Under the pieces are notes generated by a model. The model had not been told where the DNA came from, made no database searches, and worked only from the letters and a program-made list of their open reading frames with translations. Positions 16,203 to 23,523 of a DNA stretch of 64,000 nt are shown piece after piece. The DNA lies in the NCBI RefSeq assembly GCF_003814745.1, contig NZ_RKRD01000001.1:806001-870000 (forward strand). Reading direction: 5' to 3'. The position numbers and the translations under genes were made by a program. The number at the start of each line of letters is the position of its first letter. Position 1 is the first letter of the stretch. This stretch comes from Hydrogenoanaerobacterium saccharovorans (GTDB taxonomy: Bacteria > Bacillota > Clostridia > Oscillospirales > Ruminococcaceae).

Positions 16203-16279
16203 TGGTGGACACGGTGGGGCTCGAACCCACGACCTCCTGCGTGTGAAGCAGGCACTCTAACCAGCTGAGCTACGCCTCC
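16203..16279 (-). tRNA. tRNA-Val (anticodon CAC)
   Basis: A 77-base cloverleaf with encoded CCA. The anticodon stem CCTGC/GCAGG encloses the loop TTCACAC, giving anticodon CAC, which reads GTG valine codons. The T-arm is GTGGG-TTCGAGC-CCCAC. The acceptor stem GGAGGCG/CGTGTCC contains a G-G opposition at pair 4-69 and a G-U at 5-68, so it is weaker than normal. The gene has its own promoter and terminator. Confidence 0.93.
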
Positions 16280-16297
16280 TAATTTAGGTACTTAAAT

Positions 16298-16327
16298 ATT
16301 ATAGCACAAAGCATGGGTATAGTTCAA
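16298..16327 (-). promoter_or_regulatory. Promoter of tRNA-Val
   Basis: On the minus strand TTGAAC (16327-16322), an 18-base spacer and TATAAT (16303-16298), with TGC extending the -10. It lies 18 bases before the tRNA 5' end. Confidence 0.8.
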
Positions 16328-16415
16328 TATGTAATTTCACATTTTTTAGAACAGAAATTGTATAAATATGTAAAGCTTACGAGGTATTACAAACGTCGTA
16401 AGCTCTAATAAATAT

Positions 16416-16586
16416 TTATCTTTCCGGTTTAAAAGACTCGCAATCGGTACATTGCTCCATAGTCGGGTTGGACTCATGTGTTCCTACGGTAATGCAATCT
16501 AACGAGCAATAGTTTTTGTCTTTGCAGTGATAGGTGCATTGTTGAACGGTGCATTTGATGCATTCATTGGGTTGATATTGATTCAT
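16416..16586 (-). CDS. DUF1540 cysteine-rich small protein
   Basis: 56-residue protein with eight cysteines (C9, C12, C17, C21, C27, C31, C46, C49) arranged as in the DUF1540 domain, which probably binds metal. The motif NECIKCTVQQCTYHC and the C-terminal CTDCESF are typical. The start is ATG 16586 behind AAGGAGGT, and upstream in-frame Met codons lack a ribosome site. DUF1540 proteins are common in Clostridia and Bacilli, with no established function. It is a single-gene unit. No clear sigma-A promoter was found in the AT-rich region upstream. Confidence 0.85.
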   Translation of the reverse strand: MNQYQPNECIKCTVQQCTYHCKDKNYCSLDCITVGTHESNPTMEQCTDCESFKPER

Positions 16587-16894
16587 TATAATACCTCCTT
16601 TTTCAGGTTGTAAATATATCATTCCCCGTGGCTGCTGCATTTATCACAGAAAAAAGTGTGATGTATTTTACCGCTATTTTAATTTTGAAAAAAGTAATTT
16701 TCTTTAGAAATTGTTCATAATATCAGCAGAAAGAGGTGATTTTGAAAAGCTATAAATTTGTATATTTTATTCTGAATATCTAAAAAAACTATATAATAAG
16801 CACAAACAAATTAAACTTTCTTTATTTTTTCAATCAACAATAACAATAAACAGGGCTATTATTTTGTAAATATTAACAAATTTTTAAGAAATTG

Positions 16895-16923
16895 TTGACA
16901 AAGGATGCCTGTGACATTATGAT
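16895..16923 (+). promoter_or_regulatory. Sigma-A promoter of the PTS operon
   Basis: TTGACA (16895-16900), a 17-base spacer and TATGAT (16918-16923). Transcription would start near 16930, just upstream of the RAT element. The stretch 16587-16894 ahead of it is AT-rich, and I see no gene in it. Confidence 0.85.
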
Positions 16924-16943
16924 ATTAGTAAGAACATAATAAA

Positions 16944-16973
16944 GCAATGTAACTGATTCGATCAGGCATAAAC
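16944..16973 (+). promoter_or_regulatory. RAT antiterminator element for a BglG/LicT-type protein
   Basis: The 30 bases contain AATGTAACTG, a small stem CTGAT-TCG-ATCAG, then GGCATAAAC. This matches the layout of LicT/SacY/GlcT-type ribonucleic antiterminators (TTGTTACTG...CAGGCAAAACC). The 3' side overlaps the 5' arm of the terminator at 16964, so RAT and terminator are mutually exclusive. The ligand is probably the antiterminator encoded third in the same operon. Confidence 0.8.
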
Positions 16974-17017
16974 TTTCAATGAAGAAATTTCTTTTCATGA
17001 GGGTTTGTGCCTTTTTA
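16964..17017 (+). terminator. Regulated terminator in the ptsH leader
   Basis: Arms AGGCATAAACT (16964-16974) and GGGTTTGTGCCT (17001-17012), with a further inner stem, are followed by T-rich sequence. The hairpin would stop transcription before ptsH unless the RAT hairpin forms. Confidence 0.85.
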
Positions 17018-17046
17018 TTTTAATAATATTTACAAAGGAGTTTCAT

Positions 17047-17304
17047 ATGAAAAAGTTTGAGTATACTGTTAAAGATGATTTGGGGTTGCATGCCAGGCCG
17101 GCGGGTTTACTGGTAAAATGTGTATCTGGATATAAATCGGCAGTAACGTTGACCAAGGGCGGAAAGAGTGCAGATGCCAAACGTTTATTCGGTGTAATGG
17201 GGCTTGCCGTAAAATTCGGCGATGTCATTTCTGTTACGATAGAGGGTGAAGATGAGGATGCTGCATATTTGGCCATTAAAGCTTTTTGTGAGAGCAATTT
17301 TTAA
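17047..17304 (+). CDS. ptsH: HPr-family phosphocarrier of the PTS operon, lacking Ser46
   Basis: 85-residue HPr. The active-site H15 lies in GLHARPAG and accepts phosphate from Enzyme I. The regulatory site usually reads K-S46-(I/L)-x-G-V. Here it reads K45-R46-L-F-G-V, so the serine phosphorylated by HPr kinase is replaced by arginine. This copy should therefore carry phosphate for transport but not act as the CcpA co-effector. It is the first gene of the ptsH-ptsI-antiterminator-EIIA-EIICB operon, with SD AAAGGAG. A second HPr with Ser46 is at 46.8 kb. Confidence 0.93.
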   Translation: MKKFEYTVKDDLGLHARPAGLLVKCVSGYKSAVTLTKGGKSADAKRLFGVMGLAVKFGDVISVTIEGEDEDAAYLAIKAFCESNF

Positions 17305-17327
17305 ATTTTAGATTGGAGTGGCGCTTA

Positions 17328-19010
17328 ATGGAAATTTTGAAAGGTGTAGGCGCTTCCAAGGGAATTGCAATTGGTCAGTTGCTGTTTTACACGGGAGACC
17401 CTTATAAAGTTGAAAAATTTTCTGTGAAGGATACCTCTGCAGAATTACAGCGGCTTGAAACTGCTAGAAAAAAGGCAATTGATAGCCTGAACCGTATATA
17501 TGAAAAAGCTTTATTGGAAATCGGCGAAAAGGATGCGATGATTTTTCAAATTCACGCTATGATGCTCGATGATTTGGATTATATTGAAAACATAACAAAC
17601 CTAATTGTAAACGAAAAGGTGAATGCCGAATATGCGGTAAACGAAACCGCACAAAAGTTCGCACAGATGTTTTTATCTATGGATGATGATTATATGAAGC
17701 AGCGCAGTACCGATGTTTTTGATATTTCAAAATCACTCGTGAGAGAGCTTTCAAGCAGTAAAGCACATGATTTGGAATATATCACCGGTAAAGTGATTAT
17801 TGCTGCAGATGATTTAATGCCCAGCGAGACTGTACAGCTCGACAAGAGCAAAGTAATGGCTTTTGTCACACGCGGCGGTTCAAAGATATCGCACTCTGCT
17901 ATTTTGGCAAGAACGATAGGAATACCGGCTGTGGTAGGTTTGGGCGATTCAATTAATAAGCTTGAAGACGAGAGTATTGTGATTGTAGACGGGTTTACCG
18001 GCGCTGTTTATTTACAGCCGGATACCGAAACGATTGTACGATTTACCGCACAGCGTGATGAATACCTTGCAACGCGTGAAAAACTTTTGCAACTGAAAGG
18101 TAAATCAAGCGAAACGCTGGACGGAGTAAAAGTAGAAATCAACGCAAATATCGGACGTCCTGCAGACATTTCTTTGGTTCAGGCTAACGATGCCGAAGGC
18201 ATTGGGCTTTTCCGCAGTGAATTTTTGTATATGGAGAGTAGGGAATTTCCTACTGAAGAAGCTCAATTTGAAGTTTATAAAGAAGTATTGGAGCGTATGA
18301 ACGGCAAGCGTGTAATAATACGTACACTCGACCTCGGCGCCGATAAACACGTACCGTATTTTAACATCCCCAACGAAGATAACCCAGCGATGGGGTACCG
18401 TGCAATTCGTATTTGTTTGACACGCCCCGAAATTTTTAATGCGCAGCTGCGCGCTTTACTGCGTGCATCGGTTTATGGGCACCTTGCAATTATGGTACCG
18501 ATGATTACATCGTTGGATGAGGTACTGAAAACAAAAGAAATCATTGAAAATATTAAGACACAGCTTCGAGATGAGGGTATCGCATATTCGGACGATTTTG
18601 AGTTCGGCATTATGGTTGAGACACCCGCTGCAGCTATGATTAGTGACATTCTGGCACAGCATGTAGACTTTTTTAGCATAGGGACAAATGACCTAACTCA
18701 ATATACGTTAGCGGTAGATAGGATGAACCATACAATCGCATCTCTTTATGATCCACGCCATTTGGCAGTGCTTCGCATGATGCGAATGATTGTAGAGAAC
18801 GGGAAAAAACACGGCATATGGACGGGTATTTGCGGTGAATCTGCGGCAGATGCAGAGTTGATTCCTGCATTTTTGGCAATGGGGGTCCATGAGCTTTCCG
18901 TTAGCCCAACAGCGGTATTGGACGTAAGGCAAAAAGTACGTGACATCAACCTTGCGCTATGCAAAGAGAAAATATTAAAACGTCTGGATGAAGGAACCCT
19001 TTCAATTTAA
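17328..19010 (+). CDS. ptsI: PTS Enzyme I
   Basis: 560-residue phosphoenolpyruvate-protein phosphotransferase, the first enzyme of the PTS. It autophosphorylates from PEP and passes phosphate to HPr. The phosphohistidine is H189 in GGSKISHSAILAR. The PEP-binding domain carries GIGLFRSEFLYM, GTNDLTQYTLAVDR and the catalytic-Cys region TGICGES. The start is ATG 17328 (GGAG ten bases upstream), and the TTG at 17313 overlaps that SD. Length is slightly below the 570-575 residues usual for the family, with no missing motif. Confidence 0.97.
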   Translation: MEILKGVGASKGIAIGQLLFYTGDPYKVEKFSVKDTSAELQRLETARKKAIDSLNRIYEKALLEIGEKDAMIFQIHAMMLDDLDYIENITNLIVNEKVNAEYAVNETAQKFAQMFLSMDDDYMKQRSTDVFDISKSLVRELSSSKAHDLEYITGKVIIAADDLMPSETVQLDKSKVMAFVTRGGSKISHSAILARTIGIPAVVGLGDSINKLEDESIVIVDGFTGAVYLQPDTETIVRFTAQRDEYLATREKLLQLKGKSSETLDGVKVEINANIGRPADISLVQANDAEGIGLFRSEFLYMESREFPTEEAQFEVYKEVLERMNGKRVIIRTLDLGADKHVPYFNIPNEDNPAMGYRAIRICLTRPEIFNAQLRALLRASVYGHLAIMVPMITSLDEVLKTKEIIENIKTQLRDEGIAYSDDFEFGIMVETPAAAMISDILAQHVDFFSIGTNDLTQYTLAVDRMNHTIASLYDPRHLAVLRMMRMIVENGKKHGIWTGICGESAADAELIPAFLAMGVHELSVSPTAVLDVRQKVRDINLALCKEKILKRLDEGTLSI

Positions 19011-19024
19011 ACAAAAGGAGACTT

Positions 19025-19129
19025 TTGAATACTGCTCATAAAAATATTACAGTTCGCAAGATAACCCACGGCGAATGTAAAGAGGACATCTTGAGGCATC
19101 TGACCGGAGGTTTCAGCAATGCATTATAA
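19025..19129 (+). CDS. Possible small leader ORF coupled to the antiterminator gene
   Basis: A 34-codon frame (TTG start, product beginning MNTAHKNITVRKITHG and ending FSNAL) follows AAAGGAG at 19014-19020. It stops at TAA 19127-19129, 11 bases inside the antiterminator gene. The overlap and the ribosome site suggest translational coupling. The spacing of four bases from SD to TTG is short, and no family is recognised. The alternative is an untranslated spacer with a chance SD. Confidence 0.35.
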   Translation: MNTAHKNITVRKITHGECKEDILRHLTGGFSNAL

Positions 19130-19946
19130 GGCAGTGAAGGTTTTTAACAACAACGTGGTACTTGCTGAAGAAGAGGACGGCAAGCAAGTCGTTCTTATCA
19201 GCAAAGGCATTGGGTTTGGTGTGAAAAAAGGCGAGCACATCAGCGCAGATGGAAATGACAAAAAAGTGTTCTACATTTTAGATGACAATGTCAACGCGAG
19301 TGAAATTAAACGTTTGAGCTACGACATTGAAAAAGTAGAACAGGTGACACATGAGATTGTGCAAATCGCGCGTGAAAAACTGGATATTACAAGCGATAAG
19401 CTGTACGATGCGCTGTTTGACCATATCTCATTTGCAATTGAACGCCTAAAAATGGGTCTGCCTATCGATAACCCATTTATAGGAGAAATATCCATTATGT
19501 GCAATCGTGAATATGAGGTTGCAGAAAATGCTGCAAGCCTAATTAAACAACAAATCGATGTCGACATCGGTGATGCGGAAAAAGGCTTCATTGCCCTGCA
19601 TCTTTATTCTGCCCGCCGCAATAAGCATATTAACGTTGCAATGAAAAGTGCACGCGTATTCAAGCAGGCGGTTACTATGGTGGAAAGACGCTATAACCGC
19701 ACCTTTGATACGAGCTGCTCTGCCTGCAAAAGCTTTTTAATGTCGCTGAACCGCTTGGTAAATGTAAGTGCAAACAAAAAGGTGATCAGTATGCCTATTA
19801 AGGATTACGTAAAGCTTTATATGCACGAATACGATGTAACAGCGCAAGCCATTGCTGCAATGATAAAAACGGAGTTGGGCGTTGATTTCAGCGAGGATGC
19901 AAAGGCGTTTTTGGCGGTAAGTATTTGTAAATTTATACAAATGTAA
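19119..19946 (+). CDS. BglG/LicT-family transcriptional antiterminator (GlcT-like role)
   Basis: 275-residue antiterminator with an N-terminal CAT RNA-binding domain (about 1-57), PRD1 (about 70-170) and PRD2 (about 175-275). PRD1 keeps both regulatory histidines, H102 (DHISF) and H161 (ALHLY), matching LicT H100 and H159. PRD2 has serines at the two matching positions, S209 (LMSLNRL) and S268 (AVSICKF). Control by EII-dependent phosphorylation of PRD1 is therefore likely, while activation by HPr at PRD2 is not. It probably binds the RAT at 16944-16973 and so regulates its own operon. SD CCGGAGG. Confidence 0.92.
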   Translation: MHYKAVKVFNNNVVLAEEEDGKQVVLISKGIGFGVKKGEHISADGNDKKVFYILDDNVNASEIKRLSYDIEKVEQVTHEIVQIAREKLDITSDKLYDALFDHISFAIERLKMGLPIDNPFIGEISIMCNREYEVAENAASLIKQQIDVDIGDAEKGFIALHLYSARRNKHINVAMKSARVFKQAVTMVERRYNRTFDTSCSACKSFLMSLNRLVNVSANKKVISMPIKDYVKLYMHEYDVTAQAIAAMIKTELGVDFSEDAKAFLAVSICKFIQM

Positions 19947-19992
19947 TTGTTTACCCTTTGCATGATTCAAAGCAAGTAGAAAGGAAATATCC

Positions 19993-20487
19993 ATGGGATT
20001 ATTAAATAAAATTTTTGGCGGCAACAAAGAAAAAAACAATGTAATTTTAAGCCCTGTTGAGGGAGAGGCAGTTCCTATATCCGAGGTAAGCGACCCTACT
20101 TTCGGCGAAGAAATTTTAGGCAAAGGTATCGCCGTTAAGCCTAATAAGGGCAGGGTGGTTTCTCCGGTAACCGGTACCATAGATATGATGTTTGATACCG
20201 GGCATGCAGTAAGTATTTTATCGAATATCGGCACCGAAATATTAATTCATGTAGGGCTTGATACCGTTAAACTCAAGGGGAAACACTATAAAACTTATGT
20301 AAAAAACGGTGATAAGGTAAAAATAGGTGATTTGCTGATTGAATTTGATATAGACGCAATTTTGAGCGAGGGCTACGATGTTATCACACCAATTGTTATT
20401 TGCAATACACCCGATTATGCACAGGTTGAGCCGCTTAGCGGGAAAGCTGTGCACGAACTGGATGAACTAATTATACTCAAAAAATAA
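19993..20487 (+). CDS. crr: PTS glucose-type EIIA component
   Basis: 164-residue EIIA of the glucose family, cytosolic. It accepts phosphate from HPr and donates it to EIIB. H86 in ILIHVGLDTV is the phosphorylated histidine and H71 in TGHAVSIL its partner, corresponding to H90 and H75 of E. coli EIIA-Glc. The start follows GAAAGGA. It stands as a free protein, separate from EIICB, so it can serve more than one permease. Confidence 0.93.
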   Translation: MGLLNKIFGGNKEKNNVILSPVEGEAVPISEVSDPTFGEEILGKGIAVKPNKGRVVSPVTGTIDMMFDTGHAVSILSNIGTEILIHVGLDTVKLKGKHYKTYVKNGDKVKIGDLLIEFDIDAILSEGYDVITPIVICNTPDYAQVEPLSGKAVHELDELIILKK

Positions 20488-20600
20488 ATTCCCTTTGACA
20501 GCGTTAGAAGTAATTTAGAACCCTACCTTTCAAGGAACGGTTCTGAATATAAAAATGTGTAGCCGATAAGCTGCACAAGACAAAAGAGGAGGGTTTTTTT
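20488..20600 (+). other. Structured spacer between EIIA and EIICB
   Basis: Two hairpins lie in this 113-base spacer. AGAACC/GGTTCT (about 20517-20544) has no T-run. GTGTAGC-CGATAA-GCTGCAC (20557-20576) ends ten bases before the strong SD GAGGAGGG of the next gene. Neither looks like a terminator or a second RAT. An mRNA processing or stability role is possible. Confidence 0.4.
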
Positions 20601-22052
20601 ATGATGAAGTATCTGCAAAGACTCGGAAAATCCCTGATGCTGCCGGTAGCATGTCTGCCTGTAGCAGGTATCCTGTTGGGCATTGGTTATTGGATTGACC
20701 CCACCGGTTGGGGCGCCAACAATGTGGCTGCTCTGTTCTTGGTAAAAGCGGGCGCCGCGTTGATTGACAACATGGCAATTTTGTTTACCATCGGTGTTGC
20801 CATTGGTATGGCGGATGACCGTGACGGAACGGCGGCATTATCCGGCTTGGTATCTTGGCTGATGATTCAAACTCTGCTTGCTCCCGGTGTTGTGGAAATT
20901 ATCACAGGTGCAGAGGCAAATGCAGCTTTCGGTAAAATCAACAACCAATTTATCGGTATTCTCTGCGGCTTAATCGGTGCTTCATGCTATAACCGCTTTA
21001 AAAACACCAAGCTGCCCGATGCGCTGGCGTTCTTTAGCGGCAAACGCTCTGTGGCTATAGTTACCGGTTTGGTTACCATAGTAGTGGCGCTTGTTCTGTT
21101 CTTTGTATGGCCGTTTATTTACTCGGCACTGGTTGCTTTTGGTAAAGCAATTCTCGTAACAGGGCCAATCGGCGCAGGTATTTATGCGTTCTTTAACCGT
21201 CTGCTTATTCCCGTTGGTTTGCACCATGCCCTTAACTCGGTATTCTGGTTTGACGTTGCGGGTATTAACGACCTCGGCAGATTCTGGGGTACCGCTGCAG
21301 AAGCAGGTGTAAAAGGCGTAACCGGCCAGTACATGGTAGGTTTCTTCCCGGTTATGATGTTTGGTTTGCCCGGCGCGGCCTTGGCAATGTACCACACAGC
21401 AAAAACCAACAAGAAAAAAATTGCGGCAGGCCTGTTAGGCGCAGCAGCACTTTGCTCGTTCTTAACCGGTGTTACCGAGCCTTTGGAATTTGCATTTATG
21501 TTCCTTGCTCCGGCATTGTACGTTGTTCATGCTGCACTGGCAGGCGTTTCGGCTGCTATCTGTGCGCTGCTTCCTGTCAGAGCGGGCTTTAACTTCAGTG
21601 CAGGCTTTATTGACTGGGTACTTAGCTTTAAGGCTCCTATGGCGGTTAACCCTTGGTTGCTTATCCCCATCGGTCTCGTATTCTTTGTAATTTACTATGT
21701 TCTGTTCCGTTTCATGATCACCAAGTTTAATCTCAAAACCCCGGGCAGAGAAGATGATGACATAGACGAAGCAGAAAAATCCGTGAGACTTTCGAATAAA
21801 AACTTTGCGGAAGTAGCCGCAATTATTTTGGAAGGCGTCGGCGGAGCAGAGAATGTTACATCGGTTGATAACTGCATTACAAGATTGAGACTCGAAGTAA
21901 AAGATTATACCAAAGTGAACGAGAAGAAAATCAAATCTTCGGGCGTTTCCGGTATTATCAGGCCAAGTAAGACAAACGTACAGGTTATCGTAGGTACACA
22001 AGTACAGTTTGTAGCCGATGAGTTTAGCGCTTTAATGTCAGTAAAACAATAA
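20601..22052 (+). CDS. PTS EIICB permease, N-acetylglucosamine/glucose type
   Basis: 483-residue membrane permease with an EIIC domain of about ten membrane segments (residues 10-380) and a C-terminal EIIB domain. The phosphorylated cysteine is in SVDNCITRLRL (near residue 425). The EIIC part carries KLPDALAFFSGKRSVAI and GLHHALNSVFWFDVAG, closer to NagE (GlcNAc) than to PtsG. Specificity between GlcNAc and glucose is inferred only. It relies on the free EIIA encoded just upstream. SD GAGGAGGG. Confidence 0.92.
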   Translation: MMKYLQRLGKSLMLPVACLPVAGILLGIGYWIDPTGWGANNVAALFLVKAGAALIDNMAILFTIGVAIGMADDRDGTAALSGLVSWLMIQTLLAPGVVEIITGAEANAAFGKINNQFIGILCGLIGASCYNRFKNTKLPDALAFFSGKRSVAIVTGLVTIVVALVLFFVWPFIYSALVAFGKAILVTGPIGAGIYAFFNRLLIPVGLHHALNSVFWFDVAGINDLGRFWGTAAEAGVKGVTGQYMVGFFPVMMFGLPGAALAMYHTAKTNKKKIAAGLLGAAALCSFLTGVTEPLEFAFMFLAPALYVVHAALAGVSAAICALLPVRAGFNFSAGFIDWVLSFKAPMAVNPWLLIPIGLVFFVIYYVLFRFMITKFNLKTPGREDDDIDEAEKSVRLSNKNFAEVAAIILEGVGGAENVTSVDNCITRLRLEVKDYTKVNEKKIKSSGVSGIIRPSKTNVQVIVGTQVQFVADEFSALMSVKQ

Positions 22053-22068
22053 CCCCCTTAACCAGCAA

Positions 22069-22104
22069 AAAGGGCGGGCAGGTTTTCTGCCTGTCCTTTT
22101 TGTT
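22069..22104 (+). terminator. Terminator of the PTS operon
   Basis: GGGCGGGCAG and CTGCCTGTCC arms pair with two G-U wobbles around a TTTT loop, followed by TTTTTG. Confidence 0.85.
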
Positions 22105-22139
22105 GCTTATAAGCGAAAAAAGCAAAGTAGGAGGATTAA

Positions 22140-22883
22140 ATGATAAATAATATTTCTGTGGAAATATGCTGCGGTTCATTAGAAGACTGCCTGGCGGCTC
22201 AAAGTGCAGGTGCAGACTGCATCGAATTGGTTACGGCACATTTACTGGGCGGGCTCACTCCGTCGGCAGGCTTGCTGTACAAGGTGAAAGAAAAAGTGCG
22301 GCTGCCTGTTTCGGCAATTGTCCGCCCGCGAGCAGCAGGTTTTTGCTACAGCGATGAAGATTTTGAAGTGATGTGCCGCGACGCAAAAGAGTTTGCACGC
22401 ATTGGTGCGGATGGTATAGTGTTTGGCTTTTTACAGCCTAATGGCAATTTGGATTATGAGCGCTGTGCAAGGTTTTTAGATTGTGTCGGGGATTGTACCC
22501 CTGTGTTTCATCGCGCCATTGATGTTGTGGAGGATATGCTCGCAACGGCAGAGCGCTTAATCGGCTTGGGCGTAAAACGTATTCTTACCAGCGGCGGAAA
22601 AGAAAACGCCCTTGCAGGGGCACCTACTATCCGAAAATTGGTGCAGCAGTGCGGCGACCGTATTCAAATATTGGCGGGCGGAGGTATCCGAGCAAACAAT
22701 ATAGCACAGGTAATAGCCCAAACTGGGGTGAAAATGGTGCATTTCAGCGGTACAGCTTACCGCGAAGATACATCAACCTGCCGCAACCCAAACCTTAATT
22801 TCGGTGCTTCGGTTCTTCCACCAAACGAAAATTTTATTGTTGTAAATAAAAACAATATTAGTGATATTATGACAAATATTTGA
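22140..22883 (+). CDS. cutC: CutC family protein
   Basis: 247-residue TIM-barrel protein of the CutC family, historically linked to copper homeostasis. The true biochemical role is uncertain. Signatures are VEICCGSLEDCLAAQSAGADCIEL at the N-terminus, VRPRAAGFCYSDEDFEVM, the HRAID motif, and LTSGGKENALAGAP. Length is normal. SD AGGAGG. It lies between the PTS terminator and a strong bidirectional terminator, so it is a single-gene unit or depends on read-through. Confidence 0.9.
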   Translation: MINNISVEICCGSLEDCLAAQSAGADCIELVTAHLLGGLTPSAGLLYKVKEKVRLPVSAIVRPRAAGFCYSDEDFEVMCRDAKEFARIGADGIVFGFLQPNGNLDYERCARFLDCVGDCTPVFHRAIDVVEDMLATAERLIGLGVKRILTSGGKENALAGAPTIRKLVQQCGDRIQILAGGGIRANNIAQVIAQTGVKMVHFSGTAYREDTSTCRNPNLNFGASVLPPNENFIVVNKNNISDIMTNI

Positions 22884-22945
22884 ATAAACCGCAAGTACTT
22901 GTATACTGACACTCTATTTTTAGTATAAGAGTGTATCTATAGGCA

Positions 22946-22982
22946 AAAACGCTATGGTTACAAAAAACCATAGCGTTTTTTA
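22946..22982. terminator. Strong bidirectional terminator after cutC
   Basis: A perfect 14-bp stem (AAAACGCTATGGTT with AACCATAGCGTTTT) is flanked by T-runs in both directions. A weaker ACACTCT/AGAGTGT hairpin precedes it at about 22908-22934. Confidence 0.9.
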
Positions 22983-23169
22983 TATATAGTATATAAAATT
23001 ATTCTCGGTAAATATTATTAAAAAACAAACTCTTGGAGGAAGAAAAATAAAACATTTTCACGATTGCATATTTTAATCAATAGGTATACTATTAGTTGGT
23101 AACTTTTTTAATGACTGCTCAGCGCCATGCTCTGGGCAACTTTCAAAAATAGAACAGGGGTGAGAGACG

Positions 23170-23481
23170 GTGGATGATATGATCAAGGCGCTCATTGAAA
23201 TTGATAAAAGAGCACGCCAAACAGTTCAAACCGCAAAGGATAAGCGCAATGAGGCAAAGGCTGAGATCGCACAGGAAAAAAGCAAAGTTCACGAGGCCTA
23301 TCTCAAACGTGCAAATGAGCATATTGAGAAAATGAAACAGCATGCAGATGAAGAAACCTCACAGAAACAGCTTACGATTGAAGAAGGGTTTCGTGTATCT
23401 GCGGCTTCATTGGAAACCCAATTTGTCGCAAACAAAGAAAAATGGGTTAACGAAATCATTTGCCGCTGCAAACAAATCTAG
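23170..23481 (+). CDS. V/A-type ATPase peripheral-stalk subunit (G/H-like)
   Basis: 103-residue, almost wholly helical and charged protein with heptad-like Lys/Glu/Ala patterns, typical of the V-ATPase G or A-ATPase H stalk subunit that pairs with subunit E. The assignment rests on composition, length and its place as first gene of the V-ATPase operon. The start is GTG at 23170 behind AGGGGTG. The leader (22983-23169) has a weak hairpin GCTCAG/CTGGGC but no confident promoter. A TATACT hexamer at 23085 lacks a well-spaced -35. Confidence 0.8.
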   Translation: MDDMIKALIEIDKRARQTVQTAKDKRNEAKAEIAQEKSKVHEAYLKRANEHIEKMKQHADEETSQKQLTIEEGFRVSAASLETQFVANKEKWVNEIICRCKQI

Positions 23482-23523
23482 GTGCAGATGCCGAACGATT
23501 GAATTGCAGAAAGGGGGAAGAGC

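Noticed and set aside
20488..20600. A second RAT-terminator switch before EIICB
   Set aside because: The hairpins lack the AACTG/CAGGCA core and there is no T-run.
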